DNA of 33,184 bases. Source: an uncultured Clostridia bacterium (GTDB lineage Bacteria; Bacillota; Clostridia; Christensenellales; Borkfalkiaceae). The first letter of the stretch is position 1, and each line of letters opens with the position of its first letter. Both the position numbers and the translations under genes were made by a program. Where the stretch lies: assembly GCA_904501795.1 (NCBI GenBank), contig CAJGCK010000005.1, positions 1-33,184 of the forward strand, written 5' to 3'. Positions 8,182 through 17,782 of this stretch are shown here, piece by piece. The notes under the pieces were generated by a model. The model made no database searches. It saw only the letters and a list, made by a program, of their open reading frames with translations, and had not been told where the DNA came from.

Positions 8182-11100
8182 TTATTTAAAATATTTTACT
8201 GCCGAACGGAACATGCCGATATCGTAGTCGCCGTAAACGTTTTTATAAAGACCGTTGCCTATTCTCTCACTATGCCCCATTTTACCAAACACACGTCCGT
8301 CTGGCGAAGTTATACCTTCTATTGCGTACATGGAGTCGTTTGGGTTGTGTAAAATCGAGCTTGATGCCTTTCCGTCCATATCAACGTACTGCGTCGCTAT
8401 TTGACCGTTTAGAGCAAGTTTTTTGATCATTTCTTCACTAGCTAAAAATCTACCTTCGCCGTGAGAAATAGGAACTAAAATTATATCACCGACGTTTCTA
8501 TCCCTTAGCCACGGAGATTTGTTAGATGCGATACGTGTTCTTACTATCCTAGACTGGTGTCTTGCAATAGTGTTAAAGGTTAAGGTGGGGCAATTTTCAT
8601 CGGTGTCGATTATTTTGCCGAAAGGAACTAAGCCTAATTTAATTAGAGCTTGGAATCCGTTACAAATACCGCACATAAGCCCGTCCCTTTTTTCTAAGAG
8701 TTCGGTCACGCCTTCTTTTACCAAAGCGTTTCTAAAGAACGCCGTTATAAATTTACCGCTTCCGTCGGGCTCGTCTCCACCAGAGAATCCGCCGGGGATA
8801 AATATCATTTGTGAGTCTTTTATTTTTTTACTGAAAAGTTCTATGCTTCTACTTATACCTGATGCCGTTAGGTTGTTTATTACAACAATTTCAGGCTCTG
8901 CGCCCGCATCAGCAACGGCTTTAGCACTGTCGTATTCGCAGTTAGTACCTGGAAAAGCAGGGATAAGCACCTTAGGTTTAGCGCATTTTATTGCCGGTTC
9001 TTTCCACTCGTTAGCCATATAATTAAAGGTTAAAACGGGTGATTTTGAATCGGGAATATTGCAACTGAACACGCTTTCTAGTTTGTTTTCATAAACGGTT
9101 AAAAGTTTATTTAAATCTACGTTTTCGCTTGCGTACTTAACTACTTTTTCGCCTATGGTCGTACCTATAACCGTTTCATCCGTTTCGCCCGTGATTTCAA
9201 GAATAAACGAGCCGTAGTTATAGCTAAAAATATCTTGAACGCTTAACTTATCGTTAAATTCAAAACCAACGTCGTTACCAAAGCACATCTTCATAACAGC
9301 TTCGGCAATACCGCCTATGCCGATAGTGTAGCAAGCTTTAACCTTGCCTGCACGCATAAGAGAAGTCACTTTATTAAAGTTGTTAAGCAAAGACTCCGTT
9401 TTGGGTAGATGATTTTCGTCGATTTCAGGTTTGATAAGAATTACTTTATCGTTAACGTTCTTAAATTCAGGTGAGATTATATGCTCTACTTTCGAAGTGG
9501 TTACGGCAAAAGATACTAAAGTCGGCGGAACGGATATGTTTTCAAAAGTTCCGCTCATAGAGTCTTTACCACCGATTGCACCTATCGAAAGTTCTTTTTG
9601 AGCCTTAAACGCGCCGAGTAAGGCGGATAACGGTTTTCCCCATTTCTTTTCATCTTTGCCAAGTCTTTCAAAATATTCTTGGAAAGTTAGATAAACGTCC
9701 TTAAATTCCGCGCCAGTTGCAACTAGTTTACATACCGATTCAACGACCGCTAAATAAGCACCGTGATAGGGACTCTTTTCGGTTATAAACGGGTTATACC
9801 CCCACGACATTAACGAACAATCGTTAGTATGCTTCTTTTCAACCGATATTTTTTGAACCATCGCTTGAATAGGCGTTAACTGATTTTTTCCGCCAAACGG
9901 CATTAAAACCGTACCTGCGCCTATAGTAGAGTCAAATCGTTCTGAAAGACCTCGTTTTGAGCAAACGTTTAGATCGTCGGCAAGTTTAATCATATTGCTT
10001 GTAAAATCACCTTCAACCTTTTTGTCTTCCCAAACGCCCTTTTCAGCTACTGCGTTGACGTGTTTATCCGCGCCGTTAGAATTTAAGAATTCACGGCTTA
10101 TATCAACTATCTTCTTGCCGTTCCAGTTCATAACGAGCCTTGGCTCTGCTTTAACCACCGCAACGGGACAAGCTTGCAAATTTTCTTCACTAGCAAGTTT
10201 TAAGAAGGCTTGAACGTCTTTATTCTCAACTACAACCGCCATACGTTCTTGCGATTCGCTTATAGCAAGTTCGGTTCCGTCTAGACCTTCGTACTTTTTA
10301 GGAACCGCGTTTAAATCTATTTCTAGACCGTCGGCAAGTTCGCCTATTGCTACCGAAACACCACCCGCACCAAAGTCGTTACAACGTTTAATCATTTTGG
10401 TTGCCGTGGGGTTTCTAAACAATCTTTGTAATTTACGCTCCTCTGGAGCGTTGCCCTTTTGAACTTCCGCACCACAACTTTCAAGCGATTGTAAAGTGTG
10501 CGATTTTGAAGATCCGGTTGCGCCACCGCAACCGTCTCTACCCGTGCTTCCGCCTAAAAGTATTACTACGTCACTCGGAGCGGGACGTTCACGACGGACG
10601 TTCTCGCTAGGAGCGGCTGCTATTACCGCGCCTATCTCCATACGTTTTGCGGTATAGCCTTCGTGATAAATTTCATCAACTATACCCGTCGCAAGACCTA
10701 TTTGGTTGCCGTACGAAGAATAGCCCGCCGCAGCGGTAGTTACTATCTTTCGCTGAGGTAGTTTGCCTTTCATAGTTTCCGAAACGGGTTTTAACGGATT
10801 GCCCGCACCCGTTAAACGCATCGCACCGTAAACGTACGACCTACCGGAAAGCGGGTCTCTTATAGCACCGCCGATACAGGTTGCCGCGCCACCGAAGGGT
10901 TCTATTTCAGTGGGGTGGTTGTGCGTTTCGTTCTTAAAAAGTAACAACCACGGTTCTTTTTTACCATCTACTTCTATTTCGATTTTAACCGTGCAGGCGT
11001 TTATCTCTTCAGATTCATCTAATTTATCTAATTTTCCGTGTTTTTTAAGATATTTAACGGCTAGCGTTGCAATATCCATCAAGCACACGGGTTTCGTTCT

Positions 11101-11868
11101 ATTTAATTCTTCACGCGTTTTTAGATATTCGTTATACGCGTCTTCTAAAAGCGGATCTTCAAACCTAACCGAGTCTATCACCGTTAAGAAAGTAGTATGA
11201 CGGCAGTGGTCCGACCAGTAAGTGTCAATCATTCTAATTTCGGTAATAGTGGGGTCACGGTCTTCCGCCTTAAAATAGTTTTGACAAAAAACAATATCGT
11301 CCCCGTCCATCGCTAAGCCGTATTCTTTAACAAAATCTTCAAGTTCGGCTCTGCTCAGTTTGTTAAAACCGTCTATGGTTTTAACCGAAGTGGGAATTTC
11401 ATAATCAACTTTTAGAGTTTCGGGAAGAGAAAAGCTTGCCTCGCGAGATTCTACGGGGTTGATTACGTATTTTTTAATTTCGTTAACGTTTTCTTGGGTA
11501 AGATCGCCGTATAAAAGGTATAATTTAGCCGTTTTTACTAACGGACGGTCACCTTGCGAAATTATTTGAATACATTGTGCCGCTGAATCTGCCCTTTGGT
11601 CAAACTGACCGGGTAAATATTCCACCGCAAAACTTATTGCGCCCGTCAAATCAACAGTTTCACTAACCAAGTCTAACTGCGGTTCCGAAAAAACGGTTGA
11701 TTTTGCTTTTTCAAGTAATTCTTTTGAAATGTTTTCAACGTCGTATCTATTCAGTATGCGAACTTTGTTTAAGTTCTTAACGGACAATAACGATACTGCG
11801 TCGTTTTTGAGGGCTTTCGCCTCAAAAGCTAACTCTTCTTTTTTCTCTACGTATACTCTGTAAACCAT
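8182..11868 (-). CDS. purL: Phosphoribosylformylglycinamidine synthase, single-chain type
   Basis: This 1228-residue protein fuses the synthetase (PurS/PurL-like) and glutaminase (PurQ-like) parts, so separate purS and purQ are not needed. It converts FGAR, glutamine and ATP to FGAM. The synthetase part shows SDHCRHTTF near residue 220 and NETHNHPTEIEPFGGAATCIGG. The C-terminal class I glutamine amidotransferase domain starts near residue 965 and keeps its triad: the cysteine in GICNG (about 1069) and His/Glu in GHSER (about 1199 and 1201). It resembles the clostridial/streptococcal single-chain type. The ATG comes directly after the purD stop (TAGATG), and its GGAG site lies inside the purD end, so translation is probably coupled. 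Confidence 0.95.
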   Translation of the reverse strand: MVYRVYVEKKEELAFEAKALKNDAVSLLSVKNLNKVRILNRYDVENISKELLEKAKSTVFSEPQLDLVSETVDLTGAISFAVEYLPGQFDQRADSAAQCIQIISQGDRPLVKTAKLYLLYGDLTQENVNEIKKYVINPVESREASFSLPETLKVDYEIPTSVKTIDGFNKLSRAELEDFVKEYGLAMDGDDIVFCQNYFKAEDRDPTITEIRMIDTYWSDHCRHTTFLTVIDSVRFEDPLLEDAYNEYLKTREELNRTKPVCLMDIATLAVKYLKKHGKLDKLDESEEINACTVKIEIEVDGKKEPWLLLFKNETHNHPTEIEPFGGAATCIGGAIRDPLSGRSYVYGAMRLTGAGNPLKPVSETMKGKLPQRKIVTTAAAGYSSYGNQIGLATGIVDEIYHEGYTAKRMEIGAVIAAAPSENVRRERPAPSDVVILLGGSTGRDGCGGATGSSKSHTLQSLESCGAEVQKGNAPEERKLQRLFRNPTATKMIKRCNDFGAGGVSVAIGELADGLEIDLNAVPKKYEGLDGTELAISESQERMAVVVENKDVQAFLKLASEENLQACPVAVVKAEPRLVMNWNGKKIVDISREFLNSNGADKHVNAVAEKGVWEDKKVEGDFTSNMIKLADDLNVCSKRGLSERFDSTIGAGTVLMPFGGKNQLTPIQAMVQKISVEKKHTNDCSLMSWGYNPFITEKSPYHGAYLAVVESVCKLVATGAEFKDVYLTFQEYFERLGKDEKKWGKPLSALLGAFKAQKELSIGAIGGKDSMSGTFENISVPPTLVSFAVTTSKVEHIISPEFKNVNDKVILIKPEIDENHLPKTESLLNNFNKVTSLMRAGKVKACYTIGIGGIAEAVMKMCFGNDVGFEFNDKLSVQDIFSYNYGSFILEITGETDETVIGTTIGEKVVKYASENVDLNKLLTVYENKLESVFSCNIPDSKSPVLTFNYMANEWKEPAIKCAKPKVLIPAFPGTNCEYDSAKAVADAGAEPEIVVINNLTASGISRSIELFSKKIKDSQMIFIPGGFSGGDEPDGSGKFITAFFRNALVKEGVTELLEKRDGLMCGICNGFQALIKLGLVPFGKIIDTDENCPTLTFNTIARHQSRIVRTRIASNKSPWLRDRNVGDIILVPISHGEGRFLASEEMIKKLALNGQIATQYVDMDGKASSSILHNPNDSMYAIEGITSPDGRVFGKMGHSERIGNGLYKNVYGDYDIGMFRSAVKYFK

Positions 11869-13143
11869 CTATCTTTTCTCCGAAATTGCTTTTAATGCTT
11901 TTTGACCTATATCTTTGCGGTAAAACGCGTTCGCAAATTTTACCTTTTTTACTTTTTCATAAGCCGAGTTAATAGCGTTCTCTAACGTATTGCTAACCGC
12001 GGTAACGCCTAGCACCCTACCACCGCTAGTTAAAAGTTTATCCCCCGATTTAACCGCACCTGCCACGTAAACGTCCTTTTTAATTTCTTCTGGAATTGTT
12101 ATCTCGTACCCTTTTTCGTAGCTTTGGGGATAACCGTTCGAAGCCATTATAACGCAACAAGCGTTTTCGTTTGAAAACTCTACTTTTATTTCGCTCAAAC
12201 GCTCTTCGGTCACCGCTTGCATAACGGTTAAAAGGTCGGTCTTAAGTAGGGGTAGAACAACTTGCGTTTCAGGATCGCCAAAACGACAGTTGTATTCTAT
12301 AACCTTAGGACCTTTCGGTGTTAACATTAACCCGAAATATAAACAGCCCTTAAAGGTTCTATTCTCATTATTCATCGCTTTAACGGTGGGTAAGAATATT
12401 TTTTCCATACACTTTTTAGCAATATCTTCCGTGTAATACGGGTTGGGCGCAACCGTGCCCATTCCACCGGTGTTTAAGCCGGTATCGAAATCACCTTGAC
12501 GTTTATGGTCCATTGAAGAAACCATAGGAACTACACTCTTCCCGTCGGTAAACGCAAGCACGGAAACTTCTGGACCCGTCAAAAATTCTTCTATAACGAT
12601 ATTGTCGCCACTTTTACCAAAGGCTTTATCTCTCATTATAGATAAAACGGCGTCTTTAGCTTGCTGTCTATCTTCCGCTATAATAACGCCTTTGCCTAGC
12701 GCCAACCCGTCTGCTTTAATTACAGTCGGGATAGGTGCGGTTTCAAGATATTTTAACGCTTCGTCAACGTTTGAAAATACTTGGTATTCGGCGGTGGGTA
12801 TTTTATATTTTTTCATAAGGTCCTTAGAAAAAACTTTGCTACCCTCGATTATCGCCGAGTTTGCTCTTGGTCCAAAACAAGATATCCCCTTTTCTTCAAG
12901 CAAATCAACTAACCCTAAAACCAACGGGTCGTCAGGCGCAACTACAGCGTAGTCGATTTTGTTTTCTACCGCAAACGAAACTATTTTGTCAAGTTCTTTT
13001 GCACCGATATTAACACACGTCGCATCTTCCGCAATCCCCCCGTTACCAGGAAGAGCGAAAATAGTAGAAACGACTGGATTTTCTTTAAGTTTTTTTATTA
13101 TCGTATGTTCACGGCCGCCTCCGCCGACAACCATTATTTTCAT
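11869..13143 (-). CDS. purD: Phosphoribosylamine--glycine ligase
   Basis: This 424-residue ATP-grasp enzyme is of normal length. It joins phosphoribosylamine and glycine to give GAR. The N-terminal nucleotide-like motif is VVGGGGREHTI. The ATP-grasp core includes KADGLALGKGV and later the metal-binding EYNCRFGDPETQ. The gene lies 11 bases after glyA, which interconverts serine and glycine, a direct PurD substrate. It abuts purL with no spacer. Confidence 0.97.
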   Translation of the reverse strand: MKIMVVGGGGREHTIIKKLKENPVVSTIFALPGNGGIAEDATCVNIGAKELDKIVSFAVENKIDYAVVAPDDPLVLGLVDLLEEKGISCFGPRANSAIIEGSKVFSKDLMKKYKIPTAEYQVFSNVDEALKYLETAPIPTVIKADGLALGKGVIIAEDRQQAKDAVLSIMRDKAFGKSGDNIVIEEFLTGPEVSVLAFTDGKSVVPMVSSMDHKRQGDFDTGLNTGGMGTVAPNPYYTEDIAKKCMEKIFLPTVKAMNNENRTFKGCLYFGLMLTPKGPKVIEYNCRFGDPETQVVLPLLKTDLLTVMQAVTEERLSEIKVEFSNENACCVIMASNGYPQSYEKGYEITIPEEIKKDVYVAGAVKSGDKLLTSGGRVLGVTAVSNTLENAINSAYEKVKKVKFANAFYRKDIGQKALKAISEKR

Positions 13144-13154
13144 AGCTACTCCTT

Positions 13155-14393
13155 TTAGTTACCGTATATGGGGAATTTTTCACAAAGTTCGATTACTTCT
13201 TTGGTTACCCTTTCTTTGCTTGCTTCGTAATCAAACGCAACCGACGCAATAAAGCTTGCTATTTTAACCATTTCTTCCTTGCCGAAACCACGCGAAGTTA
13301 CCGCGGGCGTACCTATTCTTACGCCACTGGTTACGAACGGACTTTGCGGATCGCCAGGCACGGTGTTTTTGTTTGCCGTAATATGAACTTCGTCTAAACG
13401 ACGTTCTAATTCTTTACCCGTTAAATCGGTGTTCCTTAAATCTAACAACATTAAGTGGTTGTCCGTTCCACCAGAAACGAGATTTAAGCCGTGTTTTTTT
13501 AGTTCTTCGGCAAGCACGCTTGCATTTTCAACTATTTGTTTTTGATAAGATTTAAATTCTTCCGTCATGGCTTCGCCAAGCGCAACGGCCTTTGCGGCGA
13601 TTATATGCATTAACGGACCGCCTTGAGTTCCCGGGAATACCGCTTTGTCTATTTGTTTTGCGTATTGTTCTTTACACAAAATTAAGCCACCACGCGGACC
13701 ACGTAAAGTTTTGTGAGTGGTTGTAGTAACGACGTCTGCATAAGGAACGGGCGACGGATGAAGTCCTGCCGCTATTAAGCCTGCGATATGCGCCATATCT
13801 ACCATAAGGTAAGCGCCGACTTCGTCGGCAATTTCTCTAAACTTTTTGAAGTCAATAACTCTTGGGTATGCGCTTGCGCCCGCCAAGATTAATTTGGGTT
13901 TGTGTTCAATAGCAAGTTTTCTAACTACTTCATAATCTATCGTTTGTGTTTCTTCTGAAACGTGGTAAGGAACTATATTGAAATATTTACCCGAAATGTT
14001 AACGGGAGAACCGTGCGATAAATGTCCGCCGTGTGCAAGGCTCATTGATAAAACGGTATCACCTGGGTTTAACAATGCAAAAAACACCGCAAGGTTTGCG
14101 TTTGCACCGCTATGCGGTTGAACGTTTGCGTGTTCAGCGCCGAAAAGTTTTTTCGCTCTCTCTCTTGCAATCTCTTCCACTTCATCTACGAACTGGCATC
14201 CGCCGTAGTAACGTTTTGCGGGATAGCCTTCTGCGTATTTATTGGTTAAGTGCGTGCCTGCGGCAAGCAATACTGCTTCGGATACTATATTCTCTGAAGC
14301 AATTAGTTCGATATTGTGTTGTTGACGTTTTAATTCTCTTTCGCAAGAAACAAAAACTTCTGCATCGTAATTTTTAAGTTTATCAAAAAACAT
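13155..14393 (-). CDS. glyA: Serine hydroxymethyltransferase
   Basis: This 412-residue PLP enzyme is of family length. It converts serine and THF to glycine and 5,10-methylene-THF in the cytoplasm. The PLP lysine lies in TTTTHKTLRGPRGG, with the preceding DMAHIAGL holding the aspartate that contacts the cofactor. Its place directly upstream of purD fits supply of glycine for GAR synthesis, while the methylene-THF can feed formyl donors. The ATG has AAAGGAG just upstream. Spacing to the AICAR formyltransferase gene is 24 bases. Confidence 0.97.
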   Translation of the reverse strand: MFFDKLKNYDAEVFVSCERELKRQQHNIELIASENIVSEAVLLAAGTHLTNKYAEGYPAKRYYGGCQFVDEVEEIARERAKKLFGAEHANVQPHSGANANLAVFFALLNPGDTVLSMSLAHGGHLSHGSPVNISGKYFNIVPYHVSEETQTIDYEVVRKLAIEHKPKLILAGASAYPRVIDFKKFREIADEVGAYLMVDMAHIAGLIAAGLHPSPVPYADVVTTTTHKTLRGPRGGLILCKEQYAKQIDKAVFPGTQGGPLMHIIAAKAVALGEAMTEEFKSYQKQIVENASVLAEELKKHGLNLVSGGTDNHLMLLDLRNTDLTGKELERRLDEVHITANKNTVPGDPQSPFVTSGVRIGTPAVTSRGFGKEEMVKIASFIASVAFDYEASKERVTKEVIELCEKFPIYGN

Positions 14394-14417
14394 TTCCTTT
14401 TCTCCTTTGTCTATTTA

Positions 14418-15602
14418 TTAATGGTGGAATAAACGCATTGCGGTAAACGCCATAACCATTCCATATTTGTCGCAACAGTCGATAACCAAATCGTCTCTAA
14501 TCGATCCGCCAGGTTGCGCAATATAGCTTACGCCACTCTTTTTTGCTCTTTCAATGTTATCGAAGAAGGGGAAGAATGCGTCCGAACCAAGCGAAACGCC
14601 CGTTTTCGTTGCTAAATATCTATCCATTTCTTCTTTCGTGAACGGCTCGGGTTTAACGGTGAAATATTTTTGCCAAATTCCGTCCGCAGTAACGTCTTCT
14701 TCGTTTTTGTTAATGTACCCGTCTATTACGTTGTCTCTATCGGGGCGAGAAATGTCTTCTCTAAACGGAAGGTTTAACACCTTTTCGTGTTGGCGCAAAA
14801 ACCAAGTATCCGCTTTTCCACCCGCTAGACGCGTGCAGTGAATTCTTGATTGTTGACCTGCTCCAACGCCTATCGCCTGCCCGTCTATCGCGTAACATAC
14901 CGAGTTAGACTGAGTATATTTTAGCGTTATTAAAGCAACGATTAAGTCACGAACGGCACTTTCAGGTAAGTTTTTGTTTGCCGTTACTACGTTGTTTAAC
15001 AACTCTTTATTGATTTCGAAATTGTTTCTACCTTGTTCAAAGGTAATCCCGTAAACGTGTTTTCTTTCAACGGCTTCGGGAATATAATCGGGGTCTATTT
15101 GAACTATATTGTATGTCCCCTTCCTTTTAGTTTTAAGTATCTCTAACGCCTTTTCAGAATAACCCGGGGCAATAACGCCGTCACTAACTTCTCTTTTGAT
15201 AAGTTTAGCCGTCGTTTCATCGCACTCGTGAGAAAGGGCAACCCAGTCACCAAACGAGCACATTCTATCCGTTCCCCTTGCTCTTGCGTATGCGCAAGCG
15301 AGCAAAGAATCATCTAATCCGTCGATATCGTCAACGAAACACGCTTTCTTTAAAGTATCTGATAACGGAATACCTACTGCGGCGGACGTGGGGCTAACGT
15401 GCTTAAACGAAGTTACCGCTGGTAAAGACAACGCCGTGGACAATTCTTTTACTAATTGCCAACTATTAAACGCGTCTAAAAAGTTTATGTAGCCGGGTTT
15501 ACCACTAAGGATTTTTATAGGTAGTTCTTTGCCGTTATCCATAAAAATTTTAGCGGGCTTTTGGTTGGGGTTACAACCGTATTTTAATTCGAATTCTTTC
15601 AT
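14418..15602 (-). CDS. Stand-alone AICAR formyltransferase (PurH C-terminal-type, no cyclohydrolase domain)
   Basis: This 394-residue protein matches the AICAR formyltransferase half of PurH. Residues K67-H68 in SFKHVSP correspond to the catalytic Lys-His of the KHxNP motif, and the protein ends with AQPGGSIRDD...AFTAMRLFHH, the usual PurH tail. The MGS-like N-terminal IMP cyclohydrolase domain of bifunctional PurH (normally about 510 residues) is missing; the protein starts directly at the transformylase fold. It formylates AICAR with 10-formyl-THF to FAICAR. The ring closure is probably done by the PurO-type protein encoded at 17059-17778. The start has AAGGAG eight bases upstream. This is a clean domain absence, with no sign of a broken upstream frame. 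Confidence 0.88.
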   Translation of the reverse strand: MKEFELKYGCNPNQKPAKIFMDNGKELPIKILSGKPGYINFLDAFNSWQLVKELSTALSLPAVTSFKHVSPTSAAVGIPLSDTLKKACFVDDIDGLDDSLLACAYARARGTDRMCSFGDWVALSHECDETTAKLIKREVSDGVIAPGYSEKALEILKTKRKGTYNIVQIDPDYIPEAVERKHVYGITFEQGRNNFEINKELLNNVVTANKNLPESAVRDLIVALITLKYTQSNSVCYAIDGQAIGVGAGQQSRIHCTRLAGGKADTWFLRQHEKVLNLPFREDISRPDRDNVIDGYINKNEEDVTADGIWQKYFTVKPEPFTKEEMDRYLATKTGVSLGSDAFFPFFDNIERAKKSGVSYIAQPGGSIRDDLVIDCCDKYGMVMAFTAMRLFHH

Positions 15603-15612
15603 GTTTTTCTCC

Positions 15613-17046
15613 TTATAGTTTCACTTCGGAAGACACGTTGGTTAAATCGTATCTTTCAAGCACGGGCATAACAGTGCCTTTGATAAATTCTTCAACTTGT
15701 TCTACGCTTCTGCCTATATATTTTTTGGGGTTTAGCGAAGAAATAATTTCTTCTTTATTAAGCGGAATCCTTTCATCGTTAGAAAGCCTTTCGATTAAAT
15801 CGTTTTCCCCGCCTTCCATTTTTACCTTTCTTGCCGATTCGTGTGAATGAACGCGGATTATTTCGTGTAGTTCTTGTCTATTTCCGCCACGTTTAACCGA
15901 TTCCATCATAATGTTTTCGGTCGCCATAAACGGAAGCTTATTCATAACTCTCTTTTCTATCACTTTTTCGTAAACGACTAGTCCACCCGTTACGTTGATT
16001 AAAACGTTCAATATCGCATCAACTGCTAAAAAGCTTTCCGAAACCGAAAGACGTTTGTTCGCACTGTCGTCTAACGTTCTTTCAAACCATTGTGTTCCCG
16101 CGGTGTATGCAGGGTTAACCGATTGCGCAATAACGTATCTACTTAACGCCGATATCCTTTCACTACGCATAGGGTTTCGTTTATACGGCATAGCCGAAGA
16201 CCCTATTTGATTTTTTTCAAATGGTTCTTCTATCTCTTCAAAAGATTGTAAAATACGAAGATCGTTTGAAAATTTATATGCGCTTTGCGCTATACCCGAT
16301 AAAACGGATAGCACGTACGCGTCTATTTTTCTTGAATAGGTTTGCCCCGATACTTCTACGCAAGATTTAAAGCCCATCTCTTTAGCAATAAAATCTTCTA
16401 CGAATTTAACCTTTTCGCTATTACCTTCAAAAAGTTCTAAAAAACTTGCCTGAGTACCCGTAGTCCCTTTTGAGCCTAAAAGTTTTAATCTTGACGCTTG
16501 AAACTCTAAATTTTCAACGTCGGCAATCAACTCGTTTATCCATAACGTTGCGCGTTTGCCAACGGTGGTGAGTTGAGCGGGTTGCAAGTGCGTGTACGCA
16601 AGAGTGGGAGTTTCTTTATATTTAACGGCAAAATCAGTTAGGTTTTTGATGACCTTAACTAATTTTTTAGCAACTATTTCCATAGCCGTTTTCATTATAA
16701 TAACGTCGGTATTATCACCAACGTAACAACTAGTCGCGCCTAAATGAATTATCGGTTCTGCCTTGGGACATTGTACTCCGTAAGCGTAAACGTGGCTCAT
16801 TACGTCGTGACGAACGACTTTTTCTCTTGCTTCGGCAACGGAAAAATTAATATCGTCTTTATATTTCTCCATTTCCGCAATTTGTTCGTCGGTAATATCT
16901 AAGCCCATTTCTTTTTCGGCTTTTGCAAGCGCAATCCATAATCTTCGCCAGGTACGGAACTTAAAATTTTCGGAAAAAACCGATTGCATTTCTTCACTTG
17001 CGTATCTGGTCGATAATGGCGACAAATATCCGTCTTTATTGCTCAT
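15613..17046 (-). CDS. purB: Adenylosuccinate lyase
   Basis: This 477-residue member of the fumarase/aspartase superfamily is of PurB length. The family signature SSAMPYKRNPMRSERI lies near residue 290. Other conserved parts are GATSCYVGDN and TLAYTHLQPAQLTTVGKR. It removes fumarate from SAICAR to give AICAR, and from adenylosuccinate to give AMP. It sits between the PurO-type gene and the AICAR formyltransferase gene, so the three last steps to IMP are encoded side by side. The SAICAR synthetase step (purC) is instead about 15 kb away on the other strand. Confidence 0.95.
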   Translation of the reverse strand: MSNKDGYLSPLSTRYASEEMQSVFSENFKFRTWRRLWIALAKAEKEMGLDITDEQIAEMEKYKDDINFSVAEAREKVVRHDVMSHVYAYGVQCPKAEPIIHLGATSCYVGDNTDVIIMKTAMEIVAKKLVKVIKNLTDFAVKYKETPTLAYTHLQPAQLTTVGKRATLWINELIADVENLEFQASRLKLLGSKGTTGTQASFLELFEGNSEKVKFVEDFIAKEMGFKSCVEVSGQTYSRKIDAYVLSVLSGIAQSAYKFSNDLRILQSFEEIEEPFEKNQIGSSAMPYKRNPMRSERISALSRYVIAQSVNPAYTAGTQWFERTLDDSANKRLSVSESFLAVDAILNVLINVTGGLVVYEKVIEKRVMNKLPFMATENIMMESVKRGGNRQELHEIIRVHSHESARKVKMEGGENDLIERLSNDERIPLNKEEIISSLNPKKYIGRSVEQVEEFIKGTVMPVLERYDLTNVSSEVKL

Positions 17047-17058
17047 TTTCTTAACCTC

Positions 17059-17778
17059 TTAAACGTTTTTGTTTATAAGTATATCTTCTTCTTTCCCCGT
17101 CTCTAAGTCGGTATATCTAACGAATAACGAAATTTTATTGTCCTTATCGAGAGCCGACCATAGCGAAGAAGAAAACTCGTTAATATCATTAGGAATTTTT
17201 ACCCTTTCAGGCTCGCCAACGAAGGTGGGAATAGGGTTTCCGTCACAAACGTAGGTGTGAATAAAGTGCCCTAACCCGTTTAGCGATGGATAAGTAAAGG
17301 TATATCTATTACAAGCGCTTCCTTCGGGGTCCGCGCTTTTTAATATGCTCATTTCGTAATTGAAATCGCCTTCATCAAAGTGCAGTACGCCACTTATTCT
17401 AGGAGTTAGGTTGGGAGCGTCGGGCTCGAACTGACGCGAAGTTAAGCTTTCTGCAAAAGACAAACCTTTTTCCATTCCTTCGTAAATAGTATCCGTTTGG
17501 TCACCATTTGTTACTATTAAATGGTTTTGTAAGCGTCTTATTGCGGCGTATATGATTAGACTAGGGTCTTCTACTTTAGAAGGGTCGAAAGGTTTGGTGT
17601 ATACCGCGCCGTTTTCTACCGTAAATACTCTATTTCTACTATTTGCGCTTCTGCCCATAATAAAATACGCCGAACACGCTTTTTTGCCGTCTGCCGTTTT
17701 GCCTATTATAATGCCCCTACCAACGTAAGAATTGCCTTCAATTAATTTTGCTACGTCGTTAATTTTATAGATATCCAT
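17059..17778 (-). CDS. purO: IMP cyclohydrolase, PurO family
   Basis: This 239-residue protein has the features of the archaeal-type IMP cyclohydrolase family: an early YVGRGIIIGKTADGK stretch, then YFIMGRSANSRNRVF, which recall the PurO core. In that family it closes FAICAR to IMP. The gene fills the gap left by the missing cyclohydrolase domain of the neighbouring AICAR formyltransferase. Its ribosome binding site (AAAGGA) is built from the last codons of purN, and the ATG comes four bases after the purN stop, so the two are probably co-translated. The bacterial members are mostly annotated by similarity, so activity is family inference. Confidence 0.82.
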   Translation of the reverse strand: MDIYKINDVAKLIEGNSYVGRGIIIGKTADGKKACSAYFIMGRSANSRNRVFTVENGAVYTKPFDPSKVEDPSLIIYAAIRRLQNHLIVTNGDQTDTIYEGMEKGLSFAESLTSRQFEPDAPNLTPRISGVLHFDEGDFNYEMSILKSADPEGSACNRYTFTYPSLNGLGHFIHTYVCDGNPIPTFVGEPERVKIPNDINEFSSSLWSALDKDNKISLFVRYTDLETGKEEDILINKNV

Positions 17779-17782
17779 TTTT

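Noticed and set aside
14033..14377. Plus-strand open frame inside glyA, and similar long antisense frames across the pur and pyr genes
   Set aside because: They lie wholly opposite strongly conserved genes, have no ribosome binding sites I could see, and their translations show no recognisable domain.
15613..17046. purB as an argininosuccinate lyase or other superfamily member
   Set aside because: The SSAMPYKRNP signature and the purine operon context fit adenylosuccinate lyase.
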